Shown: positions 43,826 to 53,435, counted from the first letter of the stretch. The stretch is DNA of 64,000 nt from an uncultured Campylobacter sp. (GCF_938017775.1 NZ_CALIIU010000033.1:24307-88306), one strand, 5' to 3'. A program made the numbers and translations. The notes: generated from the letters alone by a model not told the origin.

Positions 43826-45072
43826 AGCTAGCTGCTTAACTTATGGTTGCGCCTTACTCGCCAGATTGCGCTGCTACAAAGCAAATCCAAATTTATAAAA
43901 ATCGGCTTAATCGAAGGCTGCTTTTAAATTTTAAAATTTTGCGGTCGCTTAAAATTTTTAGAGGCGGCGATCAAGCAGGCGGCGCGCTTTATTTTCTATG
44001 CGCTGTGGCAGGCGCCCTGTGCGCGGAATTTCTATCGGCAAAGATATAGCGTCACCGCTAAGTGCGAGCGGCGCAGGCTCCGAGAGATATGTGCCTAGGG
44101 AGGGTAGAAATTTCACGGCATCGTTTGAAGTAAAATTTTAAATCTGCGGGCTCAGGATAGAATTCAAGCCGTCATAGTAAAGCAGAATTTAATATGCGGC
44201 GAGCACGACGCTGAAATTTTAAGCTTGCGTCGCGCAGTGGTGAGATTTCGCTCGGTGCAATCCGTACGAAATTTTAAACTGTAAAAATAAAGCAAAATTT
44301 TTAATACGTGGCTTTTGAGACGAAATTTTAAGTAATGAGTTTGAAGCGGAATTTTAAGGTATGAGTTAGAGACTATAAACTCGCACCGTAGGTAGAGGAT
44401 ACCGCGTCTTTTTTTGCTCTGAGAACTCCTACCGCACGGCAAAGAATTTTGCGCCATTTGCACTACAGCTACGGACCTCGACCACGCAGTGAGCAAGGCT
44501 GCGCTATGCGACTAAGGATACTGCACTATTTTGCAAGCGATCTTGTAGCGAGATTAGATTATGAGTCTCGGCGTGCGGCATAGGAATTTGGGAGGGTGTG
44601 ATCCGCGTGGGATTATACGGCGCAGATTTTGCGCCCCCATCTGCACTGCTAAAAATTCTACCGAGCGGAGTTGAGATCTAGAAATTTTGCAGTGGCACAA
44701 AATTGCCTAGCGCGGATTTTGAGCTTGCGCGAAATTTCGCACCGGCTAGCATTCAAGAAGCGTAAAATTTAAAATCGCATATCGCTTTAAAATTTTAAAC
44801 TTATGAAATTCGACCTGCGCTTACTTTTAAATCCTAATTCCGCGTCATGTTTGGCGATGAAATTTTAAAATTTATCGCGCCAAGAGCAGCTCGATCAATC
44901 GGCGAGCGCAGCTAAAAACAAGATAGATAATAAAATGCATCGGCGCGCGTGAAGCGGAGCTAAATTTAAACTGCTGGCTAAAATTTTAAAGCGCAGCCTA
45001 GACCGCTCTGCGGGCGCTCGATCTTGGCTTTAAAATAGTTAAATTTAGCACTAGCGTCTGCGGGGGCTTCGG
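43826..45072. other. 1.2 kb gene-free stretch
   Basis: No reading frame here has both a ribosome site and sensible composition; longer frames appear to be chance openings in the AT/GC mosaic. The sequence contains repeated AAATTTTAA, GCGAAATTT and GAGCTT words and is not an RNA gene that I can recognise. It may be the remains of lost genes. Confidence 0.45.
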
Positions 45073-45291
45073 CTACCTGATTTTTGCGGTGCCGAAGCAA
45101 AGTCCGTTTTCGTTGCACTGCATATTTTCGATTTGCGGATCCTCGCTTTCGCCGCAAATTTGGATCATCTGATGCGACGCCTCGTCCATTTTAGGCTCGC
45201 TACAATGCGAAACGCCTGGCTTTGGATGCTCAGAATTGGAGCAAGCGCATATAAATAGCGCTACGCAGGCGAATAAAAGAGCATTTTTCAT
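45073..45291 (-). CDS. Small cysteine-containing lipoprotein
   Basis: A 72-residue exported protein. The N-terminal hydrophobic segment MKNALLFACVALFICAC ends in a lipobox-like ICAC, with the lipid-bearing Cys at about 17. The mature part has six further cysteines or so (HCSEP, QICGES, MQCNENGLC) and is hydrophilic. ATG follows AAAAGGATTTAAA. No family is recognised. It is divergent from the Met/His-tailed protein gene and might be involved in metal or redox work, but this is only suggested by its cysteines. Confidence 0.65.
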   Translation of the reverse strand: MKNALLFACVALFICACSNSEHPKPGVSHCSEPKMDEASHQMIQICGESEDPQIENMQCNENGLCFGTAKIR

Positions 45292-45508
45292 TTTAAATCC
45301 TTTTAAAAAAATTTCATAATTTTATCTTTGTAAAACTGAAATTTTGCGGAATTTAAAGCGTTTCGGATAAATTTAAGGCATCTGCTTTTGCAAATATAAA
45401 TTTTCTAAATTTCGCGTTAGATACAAGGAGGGCAGCGTGCGAGGCGAGATTAAAAATTTAATATTTGCGGGCGAGCTTTAAGACGCAGCCCAAATCGTTT
45501 TATGGAAA

Positions 45509-45538
45509 GATAAGATTAAAGGTGCACTTAATCTTATC
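45509..45538. promoter_or_regulatory. 11-bp inverted repeat, candidate operator
   Basis: Perfect arms GATAAGATTAA (45509-45519) and TTAATCTTATC (45528-45538) around AGGTGCAC. It ends about 70 bases before the ATG at 45607, just upstream of or over a -35-like TTGTTT (about 45542) with a -10-like TAGAAT (about 45569). No T-run follows, so an operator is more likely than a terminator. The spacer 45292-45508 otherwise shows no gene. Confidence 0.65.
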
Positions 45539-45606
45539 TATTGTTTTAAAATTTTTTACCGAAAGCCGCTAGAATTGCGCCCTTTAAACCAAAATAAGGA
45601 GAAAAC

Positions 45607-46212
45607 ATGGCAATGACGAATTACATGGAACTTTTGATGGCAAATCAGCCGTGGAATTTGATTTTATTTATGGCGGTGCCGATGGGCTTAGCAGAAGCGA
45701 TAGTAGCGAGCGAATTTTTTAGCTTGTACCGCTCGCAGAAGGGCTCTTTGGCGCTAAAAATCAATAGATGCCTTAGTATCATTCTCGGCGCTTATTTTAC
45801 GATATTAATCATTTACGTAGCGATTAAAATTTTACCCGTCATTCATTTACGTGGTGCTGCGGACGCCTTAGCTTTGGCGGCATACGTAGCGGCGGCGCTG
45901 CCTGCGCTAGTGCTGCTACTTTTGGAACTCGGAGTTATCGCAAAAGGAGCGGAATTTAGAGCTAGGCTTAAATTTCATTTCTTGGCGCTGATTGTATTTT
46001 TGGTGCTAGGACACGTCGCGATGATTTTTGGAATGACCGATCCAGGTGTGAGTGGCATGGATCATTCTATGATGGATCATGGCTCGATGAGTGGGATGAG
46101 CCACGATATGGGTTCGATGGAGGGGATGGATCATTCGCATATGGATCATGGCTCGATGGAGAACATGGATCACGGTGGCATGGATCACTCAAAGATGGAG
46201 CAGTCACATTAA
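45607..46212 (+). CDS. Membrane protein with Met/His/Asp-rich metal-binding-like tail
   Basis: A 201-residue protein with about four membrane helices (20-38, 53-76, 85-108, 120-142). The last 55 residues are a run of MDH, MSH, GSM and GMDH units (e.g. MDHSMMDHGSMSGM), with roughly ten His and fifteen Met, like the copper-binding segments of CopB/PcoB-type proteins. The membrane part resembles a family of small putative permeases (DUF6803-like, from memory). Topology places the tail probably in the periplasm. It may handle Cu(I), which would suit the copper-dependent MccA locus downstream. RBS AAGGAGAAAAC. Confidence 0.75.
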   Translation: MAMTNYMELLMANQPWNLILFMAVPMGLAEAIVASEFFSLYRSQKGSLALKINRCLSIILGAYFTILIIYVAIKILPVIHLRGAADALALAAYVAAALPALVLLLLELGVIAKGAEFRARLKFHFLALIVFLVLGHVAMIFGMTDPGVSGMDHSMMDHGSMSGMSHDMGSMEGMDHSHMDHGSMENMDHGGMDHSKMEQSH

Positions 46213-46605
46213 CTTTAGCATGCCCGGCTTGGGCTAAATTTTAAATTCTATTCCGCCGAGCTGCGGAGTTGATAGATCTTTATGATTTGATTGCCTTTTG
46301 TCTACAAAATGCATATGCAAGCCCCTCTAAAATAGAATTTTACCGCCTTTCATATGTTGCCTGCGAGGCGGTAAAATTTAATATCAAGCTTATCGTCCCG
46401 CCTTTTTATGTTCTTGTGATATTTTTATCCAACTTATGCAGGCGCAAAGCTCGCACATAGGCGGTTGCAGGTTTAAATTTGCGTGCAAACCGCTTTGGTA
46501 TATTTTTTAACGTTAGTTTAATGCTAAATTTATATAATCTAAGTCTAGTTATATTTTAAGAGACGATTAAGAATGAAATGCACTAAGCTTGGAGGCGGAT
46601 AGAGT
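46213..46605. promoter_or_regulatory. Spacer with 12-bp inverted repeat and promoter of the two-component pair
   Basis: 393 bases with no convincing gene. Arms AATTTTACCGCC (46336-46347) and GGCGGTAAAATT (46367-46378) form a perfect 12-bp stem with a 19-base loop; it could end upstream transcription although no T-run follows. A TATAAT-like -10 (TATATAAT, near 46530) lies about 70 bases before the regulator gene. GGAGG (46591-46595) is the ribosome site. Confidence 0.5.
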
Positions 46606-47295
46606 ATGCAAGATTACGAATTATTGGACGTTTTGTCCAATAAAAGGGTGCTTTGCCTGGAGGATGAGCCCGGGATTTTAAAAAATATAACCGAATCGCT
46701 GCAGCTATTTTTCGGCGAAGTAGTGGGGGTTAAGGACGGGCTGGAGGCGCTTGATGAGGCGATGAGCGGCTCATACGACGCTCTAGTTTTTGATATCGGC
46801 GTGCCGCATATGGACGGGCTAGAGGTCGTTAAAAAGATCCGTGCTGCTGGTATCTCGGTGCCGATCGTGATACTTTCGAGCCACACCGAGCAGGAGTATC
46901 TGTGGCGGGCGGTGGAGCTTAAGATCACTAGGTATCTGCCTAAGCCGTACGATAAAAACGCCTTTATAAAGGCGCTGCAAGACGTCGCTGCGGAGCTGAT
47001 AAATCACGCGCCGATATTTAGCATAAGCAGTGAGTTGAAGTATGATTTTGCCAAAAAGATCATCTACGTAGAAGACAGCGCCTGTCATCTTTCTAAAAGC
47101 GAGAGCAAGCTTTTGGAGTACTTCTTAGCGCGCAAAAATCAAACCGTAACCTACGAGCAGCTATTTGATTATATGTGGGAGTTCGAGCAGCCCAGCAAGG
47201 AGGCGATCAAAGCGATCGTCAAAGAGCTGCGCCGCAAGATCGGCAAGGACGTGATCAAAAATTTATATGCGGTGGGGTATCTCTTTGAAGTATAA
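46606..47295 (+). CDS. OmpR-type response regulator of the mcc-linked pair
   Basis: A 229-residue response regulator. Receiver domain (about 12-125): acidic cluster Glu19-Asp20-Glu21, phospho-acceptor Asp63 (VFDIGVPHMDG), Ser in VILSSH, Lys in LPKPY. C-terminal winged helix (about 140-229) with SKSESKLLEYFLARKNQTVTYEQL and KAIVKELRRKIG, ending LYAVGYLFEV. It overlaps the kinase gene. Located directly upstream of the mcc operon and transcribed towards it, so it is a good candidate for the sulfite- or redox-responsive regulator; not shown by sequence alone. Confidence 0.9.
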   Translation: MQDYELLDVLSNKRVLCLEDEPGILKNITESLQLFFGEVVGVKDGLEALDEAMSGSYDALVFDIGVPHMDGLEVVKKIRAAGISVPIVILSSHTEQEYLWRAVELKITRYLPKPYDKNAFIKALQDVAAELINHAPIFSISSELKYDFAKKIIYVEDSACHLSKSESKLLEYFLARKNQTVTYEQLFDYMWEFEQPSKEAIKAIVKELRRKIGKDVIKNLYAVGYLFEV

Positions 47296-48703
47296 ATTTA
47301 AATTTATCGTAGCGGTTTTCGTGCTGCTATATATCGTAATTACGGCGTTGGTTTTTAACTTCTACCGCGAGCTTGCGCTGAAAGACACGAGGCGCGAGGC
47401 GTTTTATATCCTAGATACGATGAACGCGGTGCGCGATTACGTCTCGACCGTGCAGCGCCCGCTAATAAACGAGCTTAAAGAAAAAAAGCTTCTAAGCGAG
47501 GACTTTTTCGATCCGAGGCTGATGTCCTCGACCTACATAACGCGCGAAATTTATAAAATTCAGCTCGCCAAAAATCACATTAACTACGACTACAAGCTTG
47601 TCGCCACCGAACCACTCAATCCCGAACACGCTGGAAGCGAGTTTGAGAATGAAATTTTAGAGGGCTTTAAAGAAAATAGATACAAAGAATACTCCAGAGT
47701 CATCTATGATAAAGGTGGCGCCTCGTATCTTTTGAGCCTGCCGATAACAAACTCCCAGCCTTCGTGCACCGAATGCCACAGCATCAACGCAGCGCCTAAA
47801 AAGATGCAAGAGCTCTACGGAGACGTGGGGAATTTTAAAGGCAGTCTAGGCGATACGATCGCGATGATAAGCTTTAAAATTCCGATAAAAAGCATTCTGC
47901 TCTATCACACCAAAGAGTTTGTCGTTAGCGGCCTAAGCTTGCTTGTAGTGTTTTTGATCTGCATATTTTGTATCTATAAAATTCACAAAAAAAACGAGAC
48001 CTTAAAGATGCAAACTCAGCTTTTACTGATAAATCAAAGCCGTCTCGCGCTCATGGGCGAGATGATCGGCAATATCTCGCACCAGTGGCGCCAGCCGCTA
48101 TCGCAGATCAGCTCCACGCTCATAAATTTAGAGCTTTACAACGAGCGGGGCAAGCTCTCAAAAGAAAGGCTCGAGGGCGGCATCAGGGACGCGGGCGAGC
48201 AGGTGAAATTTATGAGCGATACGATCGAGGATTTTAAAAATTTCTTCAATCCGAACATGCCGAAGAAAGAATTTAGCGCCAGCGAGGCGATTGAACAGGC
48301 GCGTAAAATTTTAAACGCCTCGCTTAAAAAGCATGTCATCGACATAAGCGTACGGGTAGAAGAAAATTTTACGCTTTACGGCAACGTAAACGAGCTCATC
48401 CAGGTGCTAATAAACATCATAAACAACGCAAAGGAAGCGTTTTTGGACGTACCGCTTAAACGGCGCGAGATTAAAATTCACTCGTTTTTAAAGCAGGGCG
48501 AGCGGGTAATCACGATCGAAAATAACGCAAGCCGCATCGACGAAGCGCAGTTAGATAAAATTTTTGAGCCGCACTTTACGACAAAACAGCAGGGCAGCGG
48601 GCTAGGGCTATATATGAGCAAGATGATAATCGAAAAAAACGGAGGGAGCATAAGCGCTGCAAATTCCGACGAAGGCGCGATATTTACGATATCTTTTCGT
48701 TAA
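47285..48703 (+). CDS. Sensor histidine kinase with periplasmic heme c site
   Basis: Membrane kinase of about 472 residues. I use the TTG at 47285, seven bases after GGTGGGG and overlapping the regulator stop; an ATG at 47267 is possible but poorly placed. The first helix (about 4-22) and second (about 215-240) enclose a DUF3365/Tll0287-like periplasmic domain with CTECH (Cys161, Cys164, His165), a c-type heme site inside PITNSQPSCTECHSINAAP. The kinase core has H-box GEMIGNISHQWRQPL, N-box INNAKEAF, and GSGLGLYMSKMI. A covalent heme sensor beside cytochrome genes suggests sensing of redox state or a small ligand such as sulfite. Confidence 0.88.
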   Translation: MKYKFKFIVAVFVLLYIVITALVFNFYRELALKDTRREAFYILDTMNAVRDYVSTVQRPLINELKEKKLLSEDFFDPRLMSSTYITREIYKIQLAKNHINYDYKLVATEPLNPEHAGSEFENEILEGFKENRYKEYSRVIYDKGGASYLLSLPITNSQPSCTECHSINAAPKKMQELYGDVGNFKGSLGDTIAMISFKIPIKSILLYHTKEFVVSGLSLLVVFLICIFCIYKIHKKNETLKMQTQLLLINQSRLALMGEMIGNISHQWRQPLSQISSTLINLELYNERGKLSKERLEGGIRDAGEQVKFMSDTIEDFKNFFNPNMPKKEFSASEAIEQARKILNASLKKHVIDISVRVEENFTLYGNVNELIQVLINIINNAKEAFLDVPLKRREIKIHSFLKQGERVITIENNASRIDEAQLDKIFEPHFTTKQQGSGLGLYMSKMIIEKNGGSISAANSDEGAIFTISFR

Positions 48704-48807
48704 ATTTAGACTTCATTAAATTTCTCCCTTTTTCGCCCTTTTTTGTTGGTATTATTTCAATCGTAAAACTTTGCTAATTTAAAAATTTGATTTTCAAAGG
48801 AGGAGCC

Positions 48808-50883
48808 ATGAAAAAATGGAATAAGATGCTACTAGGCGCGCTCGCCTGTATTAGCATTTTTGCCGCAGGAGCCTGTGCTGATGAAGGCATGGGGCATGAG
48901 ATGGAAATGTCGCAAAAATCGCGCGACGTCATCGCAAATCCTAAGGGCACGTTGCAAAGCAGAGGCGTCATATCCTTGCAGGACTACGTCGTAGAAGAGC
49001 GAGAGATGTATGACTGGCTATTTAAAAATCACCCGATTTTTACCAAATACGGCGGCAAGACGGTCGGTAAGATGGATGTGCACGACCGAGGTTTGGAGTG
49101 GCTTGCGGAAGGGCATGGATTTGACTTTTCAAAGGCGAGTAAAAGAGACGACGGCAAGGGCTATAGCTCTATGATGTATAGAATCCCTGCGGGCTCTTCT
49201 TTGCAATTTCCGAATAAATTCATAGGTCCTGAAAAATGCGGCGAGTGCCACCCTGCGCAGTATGAGACATGGAGCAGATCGCGCCACGCCACTACTATCC
49301 GCTTCCCGGGCGAGCACCCGGAGGTTAATAACAACCTAACCGATCCTGTATTTAGCCCAGATACGGCGTCGATCCTTCCAAAAGGCATTACCCCTGACGT
49401 AATTTATGCGACTGTGGGGCATCTAAGGACAAAATTCGGCTACGTAGATGCATGGCTTCTACGCGGAACCTATCACGTAGAGGGTGGCTTGCTAAGAGAT
49501 GGTACCGGTCAGATCGTAGCCGGCGGCAACCAATTCCAAAGGACTTGGGCGTTAAATTTAGACGATGAGACGGTCAAAAAGATCAAAAAGATAGTTCCGG
49601 AATTCCCGGGCACGCTTGAGGAATACGGCGATAACGGCGGTTACGTAAGAGGTCTTGCGTCGTATGCTGCGAAATACAAAAAATCGATGTTTTTCCAAGC
49701 AAACAGCTCGTACTGCGAAGTCTGCCACCCATTCAAATTCGATTTTAAAACTAAGAAAGAATTTTACGCCGCTTTGGGTAACGCAAAAGAGCTTCAAAAG
49801 CACACTATCTCCAAGGGTATCACCTGTGAAGAGTGCCATGGAGCGGGCGGTCACCTTGACGGCGCTACAAATTTTAGAACCTCAAACTGCGAACGCTGCC
49901 ACCAAAGATTTAACTATAGCCCTGATTTAGCTCGTGCTAATCCGCTAAACAACGGAAATCCCGATCTATCTCTTAGCTCTAAATTTAAATCTATGGGACC
50001 AGGATGTGGCTCTGAAGGCTCTCAGTCCTACTTTACCGCTCACTACGAGAAGGGTATGCGCTGCGTAACCTGCCACGATCCGCACGATAACACTGGACCG
50101 GTAGTTGGCGATAAAACCGTCAAGGGCGTAAATTACAACTCCGAGCAGGGCTATTTGAGCGCGTTTTATACAAAGCCTAAGATCACAAAAGAGTGCAAAG
50201 ACTGCCACCAAGAGCAAGCTTATATCGCTGCAAGAGCCGATACGCATAAAGACAACACCTGCGCATCTTGCCACATGCCGTTTATGATGAGCTGCGAGAA
50301 CTTCTATGCTATTCAGTTCCAAGACAACGCGGGATTTGATACTCAAAGAAGATCTCACATCTGGAAGATCGACATTGATCCTGCTAGAAAATCTCTAGTC
50401 GCAGGCGATGCCGCTAAAGGTCCAAGAGATGCGAAAGATTGGCACTTCCAAAGAAATAAAGATGGACGAAATTTCGTCGATCTTATGTGGTCGTGCGCAC
50501 GAACATCTTGGGCGGATAAAGATATGCAAGATACCAAAGGCTGCCATAGTCCTGTCGTTTCCGAGCTAAAAGAGACGCTTCACTTCAAGAACCAAAAACA
50601 GGTTTACGATGAGGTTATGGGCTGGCAAACTCCAATTAAGAGCGACTTCTCGCAGGTTAAGATCGGTATTCAAGGAATTTATTCTATCCTTGAGACCAAA
50701 AAGCTTAACTCCAGCGATAAAACTCGCGTTTACGAGCTGATCGAAAAAGCTCAAGACACCGTCGATCTTATCGAAAAAGACGGCTCATGGGGTATGCACG
50801 GCTTTAAATATACTAAGCAAAGGCTAGAAGCCGCTAAAGAGTATATCAAAGAGGCTCAAAGAATTCTAAATAATAATTTATAA
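48808..50883 (+). CDS. mccA: MccA: octaheme c-type sulfite reductase (heme-copper)
   Basis: Periplasmic sulfite reductase of 691 residues, with the start at ATG 48808 after AAAGGAGGAG. A signal peptide ends near CADEG. Seven CXXCH heme sites are seen (CGECH, CEVCH, CEECH, CERCH, CVTCH, CKDCH, CASCH) plus one CX15CH: CARTSWADK then eight residues then CH, which is the hallmark of MccA. Two non-heme cysteines, Cys400 (GPGCGSEG) and Cys496 (MMSCENFY), correspond to the pair that binds Cu(I) next to the active heme in W. succinogenes MccA (399/495 by memory). It reduces sulfite to sulfide in six electrons. First gene of the mcc operon. Confidence 0.96.
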   Translation: MKKWNKMLLGALACISIFAAGACADEGMGHEMEMSQKSRDVIANPKGTLQSRGVISLQDYVVEEREMYDWLFKNHPIFTKYGGKTVGKMDVHDRGLEWLAEGHGFDFSKASKRDDGKGYSSMMYRIPAGSSLQFPNKFIGPEKCGECHPAQYETWSRSRHATTIRFPGEHPEVNNNLTDPVFSPDTASILPKGITPDVIYATVGHLRTKFGYVDAWLLRGTYHVEGGLLRDGTGQIVAGGNQFQRTWALNLDDETVKKIKKIVPEFPGTLEEYGDNGGYVRGLASYAAKYKKSMFFQANSSYCEVCHPFKFDFKTKKEFYAALGNAKELQKHTISKGITCEECHGAGGHLDGATNFRTSNCERCHQRFNYSPDLARANPLNNGNPDLSLSSKFKSMGPGCGSEGSQSYFTAHYEKGMRCVTCHDPHDNTGPVVGDKTVKGVNYNSEQGYLSAFYTKPKITKECKDCHQEQAYIAARADTHKDNTCASCHMPFMMSCENFYAIQFQDNAGFDTQRRSHIWKIDIDPARKSLVAGDAAKGPRDAKDWHFQRNKDGRNFVDLMWSCARTSWADKDMQDTKGCHSPVVSELKETLHFKNQKQVYDEVMGWQTPIKSDFSQVKIGIQGIYSILETKKLNSSDKTRVYELIEKAQDTVDLIEKDGSWGMHGFKYTKQRLEAAKEYIKEAQRILNNNL

Positions 50884-50887
50884 TTCT

Positions 50888-50917
50888 TTCGGGGTCGCGT
50901 AAGCTCGCGGCCCCGAA
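50888..50917 (+). promoter_or_regulatory. Hairpin in the mccA-mccB spacer
   Basis: Arms TTCGGGGTCGCG (50888-50899) and CGCGGCCCCGAA (50906-50917), one T-G pair, six-base loop, no T-run. It probably protects the 3' end of the mccA message or partly attenuates, giving more MccA than downstream proteins. Confidence 0.6.
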
Positions 50918-50934
50918 ATTTAAAAGGCAAATGT

Positions 50935-51708
50935 ATGCAAAAAAGACTAAAAATTTTCTTGCCTATCGTTTTGGCAAGCTGCGCGTTGGGCGCGAATTTA
51001 ACTACGCAAGAACAAAAAGAATCTTATAGCATCGGAGCTTCCACCGGAAGCTATGTTTCAAACCAGCTGCATTCACAAGCCGCATTAGGCGTCAAATACG
51101 ACTTAGATGCGGTGATAGAGGGGTTTTTGGACGCTCTTAAAAAGCAGCAGAAGCTAAAAGATGAGGAAATTATTGCACTTTTGAATCAAAGAGCCGATAA
51201 ACTAAATAAGATCGTAGAAACAAATTCCAAAGCGGAGCTTGATAGAAATTTAAAAGCAGGCAAGGAATTTATGGCGAAAAATGCCAAAAATCCGGACGTT
51301 AAAACCACAAAATCCGGTCTTCAATATGAAATTTTAAAGCTAGGTATGGGCGAAAAACCAAAGCCTGAGAGCGTAGTAGTGATGAACTACAAGGCGTATT
51401 TGACGAACGGTAGCGTATTTGACGATACTTTCGCATCTAAAATTCCGGCGCATCTTTCTATGATAGGCTTAATCGACGGATTACGCGAGGGGTTGCTTTT
51501 GATGAATACGGGCTCGAAATATAAATTTACAATCCCTAGTAATTTAGCCTACGGCAACGTGGACGTAGATAGAATTCCTGCGGGTTCTGTAGTAATTTTT
51601 GAAGCCGAACTACTAAAGGTTTTAAAGCCCGGCGAGCTTGCCGATGCGGCCAAAAAGCTTAGCGAGAGCGAGGCTAAAAGCTTTCACGACGCGAATAAAA
51701 CAAAGTAG
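50935..51708 (+). CDS. mccB: MccB: exported FKBP-type peptidyl-prolyl isomerase
   Basis: Periplasmic FkpA/Mip-like PPIase of 257 residues. A signal peptide ends near LGA (about 20). Residues 22-120 form a helical dimerisation domain (TTQEQKESYSIGASTG, KYDLDAVIEGFLDALK). The FKBP domain spans about 125-230: TKSGLQYEILKLG, VVVMNYKAYLTNGSVFDDTF, LIDGLREGLLLMNTGSKYKFTIPSNLAYG, PAGSVVIFEAELLKV. It should help MccA fold or mature. In W. succinogenes the same gene follows mccA. Confidence 0.93.
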   Translation: MQKRLKIFLPIVLASCALGANLTTQEQKESYSIGASTGSYVSNQLHSQAALGVKYDLDAVIEGFLDALKKQQKLKDEEIIALLNQRADKLNKIVETNSKAELDRNLKAGKEFMAKNAKNPDVKTTKSGLQYEILKLGMGEKPKPESVVVMNYKAYLTNGSVFDDTFASKIPAHLSMIGLIDGLREGLLLMNTGSKYKFTIPSNLAYGNVDVDRIPAGSVVIFEAELLKVLKPGELADAAKKLSESEAKSFHDANKTK

Positions 51709-51736
51709 TTTTGCTTAAATTTAGTCGGAGGAGAAT

Positions 51737-52444
51737 ATGCAAAAGCAAAGAAGAAATTTTATAAAATCCGCCGCACTCGGCTCTTTGGGGCTTGGCGCAA
51801 TCGCCTCAAGCTTGCTCGCACAAAACGGCACAGATAAAAGTGCACAAGATGTAAACGCAAGTGCTAAAAAGCAAGAGCCGAAAAAGCCGCACTACGGCAT
51901 GATATTCGATCAGAACAAATGCGTGGGTTGCACTGATTGCGAGATAGCCTGTAAAAAGATAAATTCGGTTCCGAAAGGTCAGATGAGGCTTTTTATCCAG
52001 GATAAAACCGATCCGCTAAATTTGAAAGAAAAGCGCTATGTTAGAGTATCTTGTCAGCAGTGCGAGGACGCGCCGTGCGTGAACGTTTGCCCGACTAAAG
52101 CCTGCCACAAGGATGAAAAAACGGGCATCACGACGATGAATACTGATGACTGCATCGCCTGTAAATACTGCATCGTCGCCTGTCCTTACGACGTGCGCTT
52201 TATAAATCACGAAACAAGAGCCGCAGAGAGCTGCAACTTCTGCCTGGATACGAATTTAAAGGACGGTCACGAGCCCGCCTGCATCGAGGCATGCAGATAC
52301 GAAGCGATCGTATTCGGCGATCTAAACGACGAAAGCTCGCACATCAGCAAGCTACTTCGCGTAAAAGACAGCCTGCGAATGCATCCTGAGTGCGGCACGA
52401 AGCCGAGCCTGCGCTATATTCCTGCGGTAAAACTGGGGGTGTGA
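51737..52444 (+). CDS. mccC: MccC: Tat-exported four-cluster ferredoxin-like subunit (NrfC type)
   Basis: Periplasmic iron-sulfur subunit of 235 residues with a Tat signal QKQRRNFIKSAALG. Four cysteine sets for 4Fe-4S clusters: CVGCTDCEIACK, CQQCEDAPCVNVCP, CIACKYCIVACP, and CNFC with PACIEAC. It links the quinol-oxidising MccD to MccA. Start has RBS CGGAGGAGAAT. Ends one base before mccD. Confidence 0.94.
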   Translation: MQKQRRNFIKSAALGSLGLGAIASSLLAQNGTDKSAQDVNASAKKQEPKKPHYGMIFDQNKCVGCTDCEIACKKINSVPKGQMRLFIQDKTDPLNLKEKRYVRVSCQQCEDAPCVNVCPTKACHKDEKTGITTMNTDDCIACKYCIVACPYDVRFINHETRAAESCNFCLDTNLKDGHEPACIEACRYEAIVFGDLNDESSHISKLLRVKDSLRMHPECGTKPSLRYIPAVKLGV

Positions 52445-52445
52445 T

Positions 52446-53417
52446 ATGAACGGAGCTATAAATTTCACTGCGACCTTCTCTCACGGCGTTGAGTGGGGCT
52501 GGCCGATAGCGGTTTATCTTTTGCTAGCGGGCATGAGCGGCGGCGCTTTGATCGTCGCGATCCTCGTTAAGCTTTACAAAAAACAAACTGAAAGCACGCC
52601 GCTGTTTAAGGCTGCGTCGCTGCTATCTTTCGTCGCGATTTTACTCGGTATGGTCTGCCTGGTAGCCGACCTTGAGAGGCCGCTGCTTTTCTGGAAAATT
52701 TTGATTAACTATAACTTCACCTCGGTTATGTCCGTGGGCGTAGCGGCGCTTTGCGTCTATATCCCGCTTAGCTTCGTAGCTTGCCTTTATGCGTTTGAAG
52801 CTGATCTTAGCGGATTTTTATCGCGCAGACTTACTTTTTTAAAAGGGCTTTTCACGCTCGTAATGAAAATTTTAAACGCGCTTCGCCCGCTACTTCTTGC
52901 GCTTACGCTTGTTTTTGCGGTCGCGATCTGCGCCTATACGGGCTTTTTGATCTCGGTTTTGGTTAGATTTCCTATCCTTAATACGGCCGTTTTACCTGCG
53001 CTTTTCGTGGCGTCTGGCTTATCGGCAGGCATTGCAGGCTCAAGCCTAATAGCCGCGCTTTTCTTTAAAGCCGACCCGCACGGCGGCGATCTAAAAACTC
53101 TACACGCGGTCGAGTGGCCGGTTTTAGCGATGGAAATTTTACTAATCGGTATGATTTTCGTCTCGCTAATAACGGGCAGCGATGTGCAAAAAGCCGCCAG
53201 CGTTGCCTTTAGCGAGGGAATTTACGCGCGTCTTTTTTGGCTAGGCGTCGTGGGTGTAGGTTTTTGCGTACCGCTAGTTTTAAATTTCGCACTGGGCAAA
53301 AAGATCGCTCACTCTGCGTTTGCATTCTACGTTAGCGCGCTTGCCAGCGTCATGGGCGTGCTGCTTCTTAGGATGTTTATTTTGTATGCGGGACAAACTT
53401 ACGATATAATAATGTAA
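52446..53417 (+). CDS. mccD: MccD: NrfD/PsrC-family menaquinol dehydrogenase
   Basis: Integral membrane protein of 323 residues with eight to nine helices. It opens EWGWPIAVYLLLAGMSGGALIVA, the NrfD/PsrC N-terminal motif, and continues with KILINYNFTSVMSVGV, and LLLRMFILYAGQ at the end. It oxidises menaquinol and passes electrons to MccC. Together MccCD are the electron input for sulfite respiration. Confidence 0.93.
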   Translation: MNGAINFTATFSHGVEWGWPIAVYLLLAGMSGGALIVAILVKLYKKQTESTPLFKAASLLSFVAILLGMVCLVADLERPLLFWKILINYNFTSVMSVGVAALCVYIPLSFVACLYAFEADLSGFLSRRLTFLKGLFTLVMKILNALRPLLLALTLVFAVAICAYTGFLISVLVRFPILNTAVLPALFVASGLSAGIAGSSLIAALFFKADPHGGDLKTLHAVEWPVLAMEILLIGMIFVSLITGSDVQKAASVAFSEGIYARLFWLGVVGVGFCVPLVLNFALGKKIAHSAFAFYVSALASVMGVLLLRMFILYAGQTYDIIM

Positions 53418-53435
53418 AAACTCGGAGAGGCGATT

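Noticed and set aside
44164..44496. 110-codon open frame on the minus strand in the 1.2 kb spacer
   Set aside because: Residue content reflects AAATTT words read in frame; no ribosome site or signal.
46269..46460. 63-codon plus-strand frame before the regulator gene
   Set aside because: Spans the 12-bp inverted repeat, lacks a ribosome site and a known domain; better explained as spacer.
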